Under the pieces are notes generated by a model. It ran no database searches. It was not told the DNA's origin and worked only from the letters and a program-made list of their open reading frames with translations. Positions 25,490-36,828 of a DNA stretch of 64,000 nt are shown here, piece by piece. A program made the translations under genes and the position numbers. This DNA comes from Pycnopodia helianthoides (Eukaryota > Echinodermata > Asteroidea > Forcipulatida > Asteriidae), in assembly GCA_032158295.1 (NCBI GenBank), contig CM063248.1:2087773-2151772 (forward strand), written 5' to 3'. How positions within the stretch are numbered: position 1 is the first letter of the stretch; the number at the start of each line of letters is the position of its first letter.

Positions 25490-25970
25490 TACGAACCGAC
25501 GTATGAAGCCCAATTCCGAGCCACAACCATGCACGTTACAATGGCGTAGTTGTGTGGCTTCATACGTATGAAGCCAACCACGGAAAAGTGTGCATGGTTG
25601 TGGCTTCATACATATGAAGCCACAACCATGAGACGGTCAGGGTGACTGGATAGGAGGGGAGAGGGGGTGAGGGTGAGGGTTTGGGGTTGGGTGAGGATTA
25701 GGGGTAGGGTTAGGCCTAGTTAGGGTTTGGGGTAGGGGTAGGGTTAGGGTTAGGGGTTGGGGTTGTGGGGTAGGGGTAGGGTGTAGGGTTAGGGGTACGG
25801 TGAGGGATAGGGTGAGGGGTAGGGTAAGGGGAAGGGTTAGGTGTAGGGGTAGGGTTAGGGTTAGGGTGATGAACACTCCCCCCTTTCACCATGGAAGAAC
25901 CCAACCAAGTAATAAACGTGCATGGTTGTGCCATAGAAAAAAGCGAGGAATTGGGCTTTATACGTCGTGA
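25490..25970. mobile_element. Palindromic element holding a TTAGGG-like array
   Basis: The ends ACGTATGAAGCCCAATTCCG and GAATTGGGCTTTATACGTCG are inverted repeats. Inside are repeated CATGCAC and GGCTTCATACGTATGAAGCC palindromes, then 25650-25870 with runs of GGGTTAGGGT, GGGGTAGGG and TTGGGG variants. The long Pro/Thr frames on the minus strand come from this array. Confidence 0.75.
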
Positions 25971-25994
25971 CGCATATATGCCTCGACCTGTCCC

Positions 25995-28900
25995 TTAGTT
26001 GGTGTCCAGACTCCCTACAGTGTTAGCGATTCCGCAGAGATTACCGCCAATCTTTAAGTACAGGTACCCGTTATGGCCCCAGTTGGTTCCCCAGGAGTTA
26101 CGGATGATGTAGAAGGGAACGTCTCCTGGTTTCAAAGAGAGAAATGCAGAAAGGAAAATCAAGAAAGATGCATGATGCAAGAGAGGGGTTTACAAAACTT
26201 TTGCCAAATGTTGGGATTAGATTGCTTTGATAATGTATAGACCCCCTGCACTGGTCGCCATCGTTGATGAAACGTGCACGCATGAAAGGCTAGCATTGGC
26301 CGAGAGTTGTGCGCAGCGCATACACGTTTCAACTGTTTTATTACCAAAGATGGCAGTCAATGACGTCATGTGCAATCCATCTATTGTCTACAAACTTTAA
26401 AAAAAAATGCAAATTCCACTACCTTGGTAGTTAAAAAAGGTGTTTGACCCAAAACTATTTATAATTTACCCAGTCAGTTTCCCTTGTGGTTTGTTACTAT
26501 ATTATTTAAAATAACAAAGTTGCATCCTCTGGCTGCCATTTCCAAGATTGAATCGTAAACTTGGGTGTGATCCCTGGCTACACGGCAGTTAATGGTTGTA
26601 TGGGTTCTGACTGGCACCCCGAACAAAGATATTGACAAAACAGGGAGACGGCCAACATAGGGCTACATAGCTCAGTTGGTAGAGCGTCGGCACATTAATC
26701 TGGAGGTCATTGGTTCAAATCCCGCTCGAGTCAGTCAATTTTTCTTTGTTAAACCACAAATTATTTATAACTTACTCAGTTTCCCTTGTGTTTTATTACT
26801 TGATAAATCTAATCTAATCTAATCTAATCTAATCTAATCTAATAATGGATTTGAAACAAGGCAGCTGTGTGCCTTTCTCCCATACCTTCACATCTTTCAA
26901 GAAAATATAACAAACCTGAGGGGAGTTCTGTGAAAGTAACCTAAAATAATTATAAAATTCCAGGCAAATCACAGGCCTGTTGACGACGTACCCGTTTTGT
27001 CGTACCCAACGATTTGCACAGCATGATTGTCGTATCGGTCAGTGCAGTGGTGCTGTATTATTCCACCCATGTAGTCTTGGAATGACGTAGCGTCGACGGC
27101 CGCGAGTAACGGACCGTGATTGTACAACATGGCCACCATCGGCCCTTCATCATCCTTATATCTTTAACAGGGGGTAAGAGATCCAAGTTTAAATGTAAGT
27201 CAACTTTAAAGACGAGCTTGAATGAAAAAAAAGCAACAAGTGATTTGTATGGTGAGGTATCAATATATATTCGGTTTGCGGTAACACCATGTGTCTACTT
27301 TGCTGTGTAGATTTTCTTCTTTAGAGAACTTGTCTTGCTATTTTTTCTACTACCGCGGAGTAGATTTTTCGGAATTCGGGAGACTTCTCAGTTCTGAAAA
27401 GAACTGTCCTGCTTATTTACTACTACCTGGGCGGGAGGTAGGAAATCGGCCTGGACTACTACTTTAGCTTTGTGGATCGGGGGGACTTCTCGTAATTAAC
27501 TGCACTGCCGCGGAGTGAGTTCTTTTGGTCTCTAAATCGTTTTTGCTGAAATCACTGAAATCACTCATGTTCCCCTGAGCCATGTACATTCCTCATTGTT
27601 GCACAAAGCCGAAAAAGGTGACCCTTAGGGCAGAATTCCGTGATAAAGCAGATCCCCCAAATTTGGCCTGGACCGACTTTTATTACAAACATCGAACACC
27701 ATTTTGTTAGAGAAGCAATGATTTGGCATACATGCCAACACCAATGGCAACAAATTTTGTCAAGAAATATGTGTCTTTTGGATTCAAGGAGGAGAGGATG
27801 ACTAGACTATTATTCTAAATTTTTAATCATGAAAGTCTCTGGTGTTTTAAGTGAATTTTTACTCGAATGCAATCCAGACTTCTGGTATTTGACAACTTAA
27901 AAATTAAGTGAGAGCAAAAGAGTTTGGTTTGGAAAAACAGCCATCCATTAAAAAACATGCAATAATCCAATGAATAGTAAATGAATTAATCAAGCAGTAC
28001 ATTCTGCTTAACTGGTTTGTAATATATTTGTTCCTAAACAGAAATTACTTACGACTGACATGTGTAGTTTTTCTGATAAACCAAGCCGATTCTGAAAAAG
28101 AAAAAAAGTTAATATCAGACTGGCTCAGTGGTTTACTCCCTGCCTTTCAAAAGTGACGCCATTAGTGCGGAGTGTTATTGGAAGGCATTAAAAACTACTT
28201 CTGCAAAAGCTCTACAATATCTGAGTACTCACATTCAAGTTAATAATAAAATATTAGAGCGTTCTTCTTTTCTTTAACATATTTCAGGACTGAAGGAACT
28301 CTAAAGTATTCACAAATGAACAGAGCAATCTATGAATACTTGTGGCTTGCCATAAATAGATGGCAAGTTGTAGTATAGGTTATGTGGCAAGTTGTAGTAT
28401 AGGTTGTGGCAAGTTGTAGTATAGGTTGTGGCAAGTTGTAGTATAGGTTATGTGGCAAGTTGTAGTATAGGTTATGAGGCAAGTTGTAGTATAGGTTGTG
28501 GCAAGTTGTAGTATAGGTTATGAGGCAAGTTGTAGTATAGGTTATGAGGCAAGTTGTAGTATGGGTTATGAGGCAAGTTGTAGGTTATGAGGCAAGTTGT
28601 AGTATAGGTTATGAGGCAAGTTGTAGTATGGGTTATGAGGCAAGTTGTAGTATGGGTTATGTGGCAAGTTGTAGTATAGGTTATGAGGCAAGTTGTAGTA
28701 TGGGTTATGAGGCAAGTTGTAGTATGGGTTATGTGGCAAGTTGTAGTATAGGTTATGTGGCAAGTTGTAGTATAGGTTATGTGGCAAGTTGTAGTATAGG
28801 TTACGTGGCAAGTTGTAGTATAGGTTATGTTGCAAGTTGTAGTATAGGTATAGCAAGTGTGTATGGTATGTGGCAAGTTGTAGTATAGGTTATGTGGCAA

Positions 28901-31900
28901 GTTGTAGTATAGGTTATTGTTCTTTTAATAGTTTTATGCTTGCTAGGAGTTTTGTATTTACACAGTGTGTTGTGTTTTTGTTGCCTTGGCTTTCTTTGTC
29001 AAAGGCTATTTCTGCCAGCAATCCCGCTTCACCACACTACACTCAAGTGGAGAGAACTGGTGGTTGAAAAAACATTTTTTTTTTCTCAGAAACACCACAA
29101 CTCATAGAGAGAGATTTATGTACATGGTGTGTGTCTCCGCTAACCTCACCAGATTGTACTCCCACCATGCAAGGTCTAAAATCTCACCCACACTACACTT
29201 GCCAAACAGCAAGAATCGCCAGTCAAAAACCGCATATGATACGACTCATGCAGTCACTGGGACTGGCAGGGATCTGCAGCCAAGCAGCGTGGCCCGACAA
29301 CACTTTTCTACCGCTGATGGCTGGCTACCGTCGTGAAGCGCAAAACACTTTCAGTGAATAGTGCAACCACGCCGGACAATGTTAGAGTTGCTTTTTGCTG
29401 TTTGTGTGTGTGGGTTTCTCTTTTCTTTTTTTCAGGGAGAGGGAGGGGGAGGGGGGTGGTTGTTTTAGGTGCTTTAACCCTCTTGCTGTCTGACCATTCA
29501 ATACCATTCACTGTGGTTTTGAATGATAGATAAACTATGCCAGCCTGCAATATGATACCATGAGGGAATGCATGTACACAGTACACAGTTAGTTCTGTGC
29601 ACAGTTGTGCTACCGTACACAACCTTGGCAGTCGAATGGTTTCAAATGGTTGGTCAACTCACTGGAAAATGTTGCCAAGAGTCGCTGACAGTAGGAGGGT
29701 TAATAACAAGATACACCTAACTAGACAGTGCAAGTCTTGCACGTTATTCGAATATTTTGGGGAACCATGAACATTGTTTAAAAGTTTGAAGGACAAATCA
29801 TGTGCTTTAATGGATCCCAATGTTTGAAGACACTTGAGACTTGCACAGTCTCTTGACCTACTTTTCCAAGTGTTTACAAGTCTCTGTCTTTCCCTTGTAG
29901 GGATAATCCTTCTCCAGTACGATCTTCTCCTTAGACGACTGGAGCCAGCGTAGGGTACCGCACAGACTGCCGCCCGTGCATCCATGATCGAAGGTGACAT
30001 TGTTGCAGTCCATCACCTGCTGGGTGCTGAGGTCATACAGGGTACCAGACTTGAGGGCATGCTGAGTCTCAAAGCACTCTACGATGGTGAAGGCCCTGTG
30101 TGGGGTTACATTGTGGGGAGGAAGAATCTTAGAGTTATGGTACAACTTTTGTTTCAGTAGAGTACACTCCTTCATGTCTTAAAATTAACCCTTGACAAAA
30201 TGTAGAGGAGTAGGTATTGTTGTGTTTGAAGAGTGGCTATTTGCTACTTGCACGGATCCGCCATGTGCATGTAGAGCCTCGACCTCATACTTCATTTGTA
30301 TTGTATTTATGTATCTCTTTGGATGAAAGTGTCATTACATTACCATGACAATACAGAGTTATATAATGCTTCTATTCACTGCTGTCCCCAATTTGAGGCT
30401 CTACACGCAAAATGGCTGACCGAGCAAAGCGCAAATAAGGTCAAATTCAGTTTTGTGATGCACTCATTTTCCAATAGATAGAGTCCATATGAAAGATGGG
30501 GAAAAAAATTACTCTGACCGTGTGCCGAATTCCATGCTTGTACCATGAAAGGCACAATCCCATCACATACTTTTGGTTACTGTCAAAGACAAATGACGTT
30601 TAATGCTCAATCGGTCATCAAAGTCAAACGAAAATAGTGAAAATCAGATTTTGGACTTGTGTGACTGAAATGTACTCCTTTCTCAAAAATGATGGTAATT
30701 CAAGCAAGAATGTTTCAAGGGAAGTTTTCCACCATGACCCTCTTTATCCCTTGTATAAGTTTCTGTGTAAATATATGATTCTTTATATTTTTAAACTTAT
30801 CAATGTTGTGCACATCCTTTAAAGTTGGTACAAAAAGCAATCAACATGAAAATTGTTTAAGCTAAGAACTCATTTTAAAATGTGACTAAAAGTTGCATAG
30901 TTTTTATAAAGTTACACTTGAGGCAACTTTTGAAAGCGTACACAAAATCTTACACAACTTATTTCTTCTTTCATACTACAACAGGAGACTTTCGGTGGGG
31001 CACAAGGTGGCAGAAGGCATACAAGAAAATTTTACTCCCCCTCCCCCCGCTGAGCAATTCTGAGCATGTTGACACTTTTTGCGCGTACCTGGTTAGTCTG
31101 CTGCCACCTAGTGTCTACAAAAGTCTTCCATTCTCCTTAAAAGACAATAGTTTAACTTCTTACCAGCATCCTCCACACTATTGTAAGACAATCAGTTGTG
31201 AGGATACGGCCAAGCAAGTACAATCATGTAAAAGAGAAGACAGAAAATACAAACAAATTAAGAACGGAATAAGTTTGATCAAATGATTTAGAGACCAACA
31301 TTTTCCCCCCCTGTAATATCTGTTACATTTTTTAAATTTCCTGTTCATAGTCTTGGAAGCCGAGACGTCAGTGATTGATAGCGAATATTGTATGTACGCT
31401 CTTAGTAATTTGTAATAGCTGGCCCTCTTACAGCATGATTTAACCAACTTGACCAGGGCTTAATTTCACAGCCCTGTCTAAGGGTATTAACCCTCTTGCT
31501 GTCTGACCATTCAATACCATTCACTGTGGTTTTGAATGATAGATAAACTATGCCAGCCTGCAATATGATACCATGAGGGACATGCATGTACACAGTACAC
31601 AGTTAGTTCTGTGCACAGTTGTGCCACCGTACACAACCTTGGCAGTCGAATGGTTTCAAATGGTTGGTCAACTCACTGGAAAATGTTGGCAAGAGTCACT
31701 GACAGTAGGAGGGTTAAAGCAAATTATGGTGCTTACCGTAGCGAATTTTTTTTTTTTAAGCGTTGGTGTATTTCACAAGTTAGCAAGAAAATTTTGACCC
31801 CCTGATTGCGCGTCCACAATGGATTTGCATTGTTACGTCGTTCAGTTTCATACAGGAAGGTTTGGCATGCCTTTTCGTTCGCTTACCGTGAGCAGCGCTA

Positions 31901-34900
31901 TGAAATGGAAACTCGCAAAATATGCACAAACTTGGCCGTTAAGCAGCTCTTTTAAATTGGGCCCAGCTCTCACTTAGCCTCTTGGGAATCCTGCAGCAAT
32001 GGCTTAAAATTGCGAATAAATTCGTATCAATTTCAAATATTAAAAAAAAATGACCCGGGTTTACATGATAATGATGTGGATTTATTTCTGCGATCGCCAC
32101 TGATTGGTTCCCTAGGAAAGGCTGGCGATAAAACAAATAAAAAAGTCAGCGAACGCTGCAGGATTCTCAAGACGTTAGTGAGAGCTGGACAAGCTTTTTT
32201 TTATTTTATTTTTTTTATGAGATATCGCCTAACTCACCAAGGCCGAACAGCCACTCAAGGTGAGGGCTACACTTAACTGATTTGGGCTGTTGACCCAAAT
32301 CAACTGACACCAGAGGCACGTTGCCACCTACTCCTGGGGCTGAAACAGGGTTACCCCCTTCACAGTCCGTAAGGATGTAGGCATGGGTATCATCCACTGG
32401 GAGCCTGGCTGGTAGAGCAGAATGCACTGCCTTCCCAACTTTTTACGAAGCAATTATGGTTAAGTGCCTTGCTCAAGGTGGTTAAATACACCATCGATCA
32501 CTGATGTCATGAACAAAGACTACTGTCATCATGGGTATGAAAAACACTTCCGGATTTTAGATTAACTTACAGATCCTTGGTTTTTGACTGGCGTCAACAC
32601 AGATGGTTTTTTGTCAAGCCTGCAGAGGGGAATAAAAAATAACAAGTTCTTAGCTTCGGCTTTCAACACAAATGATGAAATTAAAATTAAAAAACAAATC
32701 GGTGTATGGGTAGACCCAAAACAACATTCTTTATCCCCAATGCAAACTTAAAGGAACATTACAGAATTGGTAAGAAAAAAACAGATTTACATCAAACTTA
32801 CACAGTCTAATGATGATGATAGTAGAAAACATCCCTTGAAATATTTCTGTCTGAAATGCCATATTTGATGAGAAATGAATAAACTAATTTTCCGATTGGA
32901 GTTTATCGCTCAGTGAGCGTTTGATTCAATTGTTGAATCTATATGATTTCATGCAAATGGGTAATCGTTTTTTCACTATTTTCTTGTGACCCAGATGGCC
33001 GATCGATCTCAAACTTCTACAGGTTTGTCAGTTTATGTATATGGTGGATTACATAAAGTGCTTACACTGCCAGCAACTGTTTTGTTAGCAAAAACCAATT
33101 CTGTAATGTTCCTTTAACATCAATTAAAATCCTTGCAGCACCGACTACTAAAATATAGGATTCAAAGTGTCTCTAGCTACCAGGCAAGCTCGGGGGTCTA
33201 GTGGTAATTTATCTACTGTAGAGTAGCAAAGGTTACGCACATCGGTGTATGGGTAAAACAAAACAACTAATCTTTAAGCCGACACAAGTTTAACACAATT
33301 AAAAAAGTAAAATCGAAATCGTTGAAACCGACAGTAACTGATTGAAAATCTTGAGCTAACTCTAGGAGAACATACAGTGTCCATTAATAAGTCATTTTTG
33401 TTTACTCACAAACTATATCTGAGTGGAAGCTTGTTCGCTCCGATACCATCATCACTCCTCGCTTTGAAATTAACCCAGCCGAAGTCTGGTCGAGCCGTTC
33501 TGGAAGCAAAGTTGTTGGATCGTCCTCCCAGCACGGTGTCAGCAAACTCCTTTGAGGTAAGATCGGAGTACTTTGTCACTCCGAAGACCGCATCCTCTGG
33601 ATGAACTCGGAGGGAGTTTAGCTGTTCATGACGAGCAAGACTAGCCTGTTATTAATCGGGGGACAAGGCCAAAAATAATTTGCTTGTTAGTAAATAATTG
33701 TTACAAGATATTGTAGCGACCGTGCCCGATCGACCGGTAGGTGGCGCCAGCACGACTCCACCGCGGAGCAACCGCTGGGCCGCCTACCTGCTGGTCAGTC
33801 CGGAAACCTGTTGCCAGGAAAGGACCTTGTAACTTTCGCTGGTACCCATTTGCCAACCAAAGATGAGCCCTAGTGAGTTGTCAGGCACGCAACTGTAACT
33901 TCACAAAAAAAAAAGAGGAAATTACAAAACTTCAATGATTTTGTATAGGCCCTAGTATTTTTCAATTTTGAATGGTAAAAAAAGAGGAAATCAGCTGATC
34001 CGAGTTGTACACGTTTTTATACACTGCCATCAATCCACACACATACTTCTCACGCAAAATAGTTAAAACATTACTATCGATCGTGACCTACATACAGTGA
34101 CCTACATGCGTGCATTAGAACTTTGCCCCTTAGCAAAGCTCGTACAGCGCCGTGTCGCTAAGCGCCGTGTACTACCAGTACGTGTATAGTATTATTTAGT
34201 AATAATGCTTGTCCTTAGTTGACCTAATTTTAAATGTACATACCATGCAAAAACGGACCAATCAGAACGCTTTATTGTTAGCATGTTGTACGATAGAAAA
34301 AATGTCTTAAAAAATTGTGTCGTGCAGCCATTAAATTTTTTTTTTTTTAAAGTCCCGTCTCTTTCCTTTTTCAAAAAGGTAGGATGCTAAGCATGTTTTT
34401 AATTTTTTATTTTGCCTTATCTGACCTTCATGTTTCCTCAGTGGCTTGGCAGCTTGGGCATGTTGGGCCTGTTGGGGAGGGGTTTATTTAGGTGTTCAGG
34501 TGTAGCCTGGTAACCTCTTGGTGTTTATGTGGTTGTTTTTTGTTTGCTTGTGGAATTTGTTATGATTATTGTAATAATTGTTATTGGAGACTGAATATTG
34601 GTAGACCCAGTAACTGGGGCGCTGTACTCCTTTTTCAAAATTTTGACATTTTCTGTCGTACTGAAGGTAATTCGTTGGGTATTTCCGTCATTCTGGGGCA
34701 TTTTTGGTGTGACATCTCTGATTTTTTAATGAAAATATTGCACTTCCCCATATTTTTGGTAGCTTTCGCTGGGGCGCTAGTACGACAGAAAATGTCAAAA
34801 TTTTGAAAAAGGAGTACAGCGCCCCAGTTACTGGGTCTAGAATATTGGTATGAATCTGAATCTGTAGCAAATAAAACAGAAAGGAGCAGACATAATTAAT

Positions 34901-35279
34901 CGATGGCAGATGTACATGTAAGACCAGAATTGAGTTGAGACCAAGTCTGTTGAGGTCCCTCGTCATTAAATACCGTATATAATTATACGAATGATAATGA
35001 TGTACAAACAAACCTTCTATAAAAACTTTGTTTTATTCGAGATTCGAGTTTTATTTTTAACGTTTCAAACAAAAGAGTATAAAATTGAAAACAAACCTTA
35101 AAATATCCAAGGCGTTTCTGGTATTCTGAGGATCCATTTACGTATGTCTTTTGATATTTCAAGATGAATTGGTTAAAATGTTCTTCAATCGATGAAGTAC
35201 TGGAGGCAACAAGGCAGAAAAGTACCGTAAAAACGATAGAAAATGTAACAACCCCCTGCATGACTTTTTCCTTTGCCAT
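25995..35279 (-). CDS. CTSO: Cathepsin O-like papain-family cysteine protease, eight exons, complete
   Basis: Lysosomal C1A peptidase made as a secreted pre-pro-enzyme. Exons in transcript order: 35279-35097, 33645-33410, 32619-32571, 31177-31164, 30095-29862, 28091-28053, 27161-26992 and 26125-25995. All junctions are GT/AG and all phases fit, giving 351 residues (human CTSO 321). ATG at 35279 is followed by a hydrophobic signal peptide (about residues 8-26). The propeptide carries EEHFNQF and FGVTKYSDL. The mature part has NQGS (oxyanion Gln), CGGCW (catalytic Cys), [28 protein letters not shown] (catalytic His) and RNSWG (catalytic Asn), and ends in [24 protein letters not shown] and the overall layout point to cathepsin O rather than L, B or K. 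Odd points: the usual DWR start of the mature enzyme reads SLLDKK, and the active-site Cys lies in a 14-nt exon. The gene faces TDO2 tail to tail. Confidence 0.95.
26545..26757 (+). repeat. Dispersed repeat with tRNA-like segment (second copy)
   Basis: Inverted relative to 8705-8955. The body (CTTGGGTGTGATCCCTGGCT..GGGAGACGGCCAACATAG) comes first, then the tRNA-like block 26661-26735 (TAGCTCAGTTGGTAGAGCG, GGTTCAAATCCCGCTC). It is in the last CTSO intron. Confidence 0.7.
26810..26842. repeat. (AATCT)n microsatellite
   Basis: About six tandem AATCT units in the last CTSO intron. Confidence 0.9.
28053..28091 (-). CDS. CTSO: CTSO 39-nt exon
   Basis: On the minus strand CTTTTTCAG precedes and GTAAGT follows. 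The exon enters and leaves in phase 2 and encodes [13 protein letters not shown], which fills the gap between LEK and [12 protein letters not shown] seen against cathepsin O. The C-rich tract and strong donor make it convincing although it is short. Confidence 0.85.
28345..28917. repeat. Minisatellite of 20-24 bp units
   Basis: About 24 tandem copies of a unit built on GGCAAGTTGTAGTATAGG followed by TTATGT/TTATGA, some shortened to TTGT. Substitutions are few, so the array is young or homogenised. It gives long spurious open frames on both strands. It is in the CTSO intron between the 29862 and 28091 exons. Confidence 0.95.
29474..29703. mobile_element. piggyBac-type MITE (copy 2, inverted)
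   Basis: TTAA-CCCTCTTGCTGTCTGACC at the left and GTAGGAGGG-TTAA at the right. It is close to the copies at 6962 and 31487. It is in CTSO intron 5. Confidence 0.85.
30240..30450. repeat. Dispersed element, inverted copy of 20640-20870
   Basis: Shares GGATCCGCCATGTGCATGTAGAG, ATGTATCTCTTTGGATGAAA and AGGCTCTACACGCAAAATGG with 20640 in reverse order. It is in CTSO intron 4. Confidence 0.75.
31164..31177 (-). CDS. CTSO: CTSO 14-nt microexon encoding the catalytic cysteine motif
   Basis: On the minus strand the sequence is ACAATAG|TGTGGAGGATGCTG|GTAAGA. The exon before it ends in phase 0 (NQGS). These 14 nt give Cys-Gly-Gly-Cys plus TG, and the G at 30095 completes Trp, so NQGS-CGGCW-AFT is restored exactly. 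Without it the protein would lose the nucleophile and shift frame. The CGGCW motif is the one I recall for vertebrate cathepsin O. Confidence 0.9.
31457..31966. mobile_element. Family B element interrupted by a piggyBac-type MITE
   Basis: GGGCTTAATTTCACAGCCCTG at the left and CTCTTTTAAATTGGGCCC at the right are family B ends. A complete TTAA-bounded MITE sits between them (31487-31717). It is in the CTSO intron between the 32571 exon and the microexon. Confidence 0.7.
31487..31717. mobile_element. piggyBac-type MITE (copy 3)
   Basis: TTAA-CCCTCTTGCTGTCTGACC..GTAGGAGGG-TTAA. It is nearly identical to 29474-29703, so one of the two moved recently. Confidence 0.85.
32215..32490. repeat. Dispersed repeat shared with 51170-51375
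   Basis: GTGAGGGCTACACTTAACTG, CCACCTACTCCTGGGGCTGA and AGCCTGGCTGGTAGAGCAGA occur in the same order in WDR19 intron 4. The ends and class are unknown; it may be a SINE. Confidence 0.75.
32748..33117. mobile_element. TTAA-flanked MITE, family A (copy 2)
   Basis: TTAA and AGGAACATTACAGAATTGG ends as at 14-360. It is in the CTSO intron between the 33410 and 32619 exons. Confidence 0.85.
34602..34839. mobile_element. Palindromic MITE with perfect 9-bp target duplication
   Basis: Terminal inverted repeats of about 60 bp, beginning TAGACCCAGTAACTGGGGCG, with the right end its complement. GAATATTGG flanks both sides (34593-34601 and 34840-34848). The length is 238 bp. It is Mutator-like by target size. 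It is in CTSO intron 1. Confidence 0.92.
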
Positions 35280-35669
35280 CGTGTGTGATGTTTACTTCCG
35301 GAACTTGCGCCCTCTGTAGTTCACTTGGTAATTTACGGCAGCGTCGTCTGCTAGAAGAACAATTATATTATTGTTTCTTGAATTCTTCCCTGCGTGACAC
35401 CATCAAAAAGTAATTATAATAAAATAAACTTATACAATATTATCCAAATAAACAACCAGGCAGTGCAGGCCCTGAACAAGTCTTCAGAAGAATCAATCTG
35501 AAAACCCATGGTTCGTTTCACCCAGTAGTGGCTTTTATAGGTCCAAGGCTAAGTAATTTTGCTATACACTTCCTATGGGAAGTCCGGGAGAGCTGCTCAT
35601 TGATAGATTAAAGTACACGTCGTATAATCATATTTCATCAAAAGTGACGCTAAAGGACATAAAGTATGT

Positions 35670-35910
35670 TAGTCTTGGTTCCAAGACGCTCCAGTTGTGT
35701 AGCCACGAACCACTCGCCACCAGAGGGCGCCAGCATTCCAGTAACCGCTATCACACCACAAACCGCTATCACAGCGGTTCGTGCTGTGATAGCGGTTACA
35801 TGAATTATAGCGCCCTCTAGTGACGAGTGGTTCGTGGGTGATCGCGGTTTAGATAGGGATTAGGTTTTCGTGACTACACAACTGGATCGTCTTGGAACCA
35901 AGACTATCCC
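35670..35910. mobile_element. Palindromic MITE
   Basis: TAGTCTTGGTTCCAAGACG at the left and CGTCTTGGAACCAAGACTA at the right. Inside, GCCACGAACCACTCGCCAC and ATAACCGCTATCACA-type arms fold back on each other. It lies upstream of the CTSO start. Confidence 0.8.
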
Positions 35911-36227
35911 AATGTGGGCTCGATTACACAAAGAGCTAGGATGTGTATAAATCTTAATTGCTAAGCAACGTATGGCATCACATTACAAATCACTGCGGTA
36001 ATACTAATACTGACATTATAAGATGAATCTTAGTGGTTTATGAAATCAGGCCCTGGTAGGTCATTATCACAAGGCGATCCTATCATTTACAACTGGCCTG
36101 TCGACTTCAATTCATGTTTGGACGCAGGGATTGAATTCACGCTTCTTCTTTTTGAAGTAGGCCTACATGCAGTTTGGAGTTTCCTGAGATCAAAATGGCC
36201 ACGGTGGAATATGTAGCTGGCTGGCCT

Positions 36228-36272
36228 AAATGTGTGTTTGTTTGTTTGTTTGTTTGTTTGTTTGTTTGTTTA
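36228..36272. repeat. (GTTT)n microsatellite
   Basis: About ten GTTT units. Confidence 0.9.
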
Positions 36273-36433
36273 GATGATCTTCCCAACAAGGAAACTCGGC
36301 AAAGCTCCCTCAAAATCAAGGGGATATAAACGCCTAGCCGGCAACAGCAAAATCTCTCTCTTATCGGATAATTTTTGGCCTACAACGTCTATGATTATGA
36401 ATTGCACAAATCAATTTATTTGTGATTCGGTAT

Positions 36434-36828
36434 TTAAAGGAACATTACAGAATTGGCTTTTGCTAACAAAACAGTTGCTGGCAGTGTAAGCACTTTATGT
36501 AATCCACCATATTTATACATAAACTGACAAACCTGTAGAAGTTTGAGATCGATCGGCCATCTGGGTCACGAAAAAATAGTGAAAAACCGATTACACATTT
36601 GCATGAAATCATAGATTCAAAAAATGAATAAAACGCTCCCTGAGCGATAAACTCCAATCGGAAAATTAGTTTATTCATTTCTCATCAAATATGGCATTTC
36701 AGACAGAAATATTTCAAGGGATGTTTTCTACTATCATCATCTTTAGACCGTGTAAGTTTTATGTAAATCTGTGATCAAAAAGTATATTTAAAAACATTTT
36801 TCTTACCAATTCTGTAATGTTCCTTTAA
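36434..36828. mobile_element. TTAA-flanked MITE, family A (copy 3, inverted)
   Basis: TTAA and the AGGAACATTACAGAATTGG / complement ends, with the interior reversed relative to 14-360. Confidence 0.88.

Noticed and set aside
25637..25934. Pro/Thr/Asn-rich minus-strand frames
   Set aside because: Translation of the TTAGGG-like array.
26661..26735. A possible tRNA gene
   Set aside because: The anticodon loop lacks the normal U33 arrangement, and the copy at 8738 shares long flanks, so it belongs to a dispersed repeat.
28472..28900. Open frames of 96-142 codons with repeated Tyr-Asn-Leu-Pro or Ser-Cys-Ser units
   Set aside because: They come from the minisatellite on both strands, with no start context or splice support.
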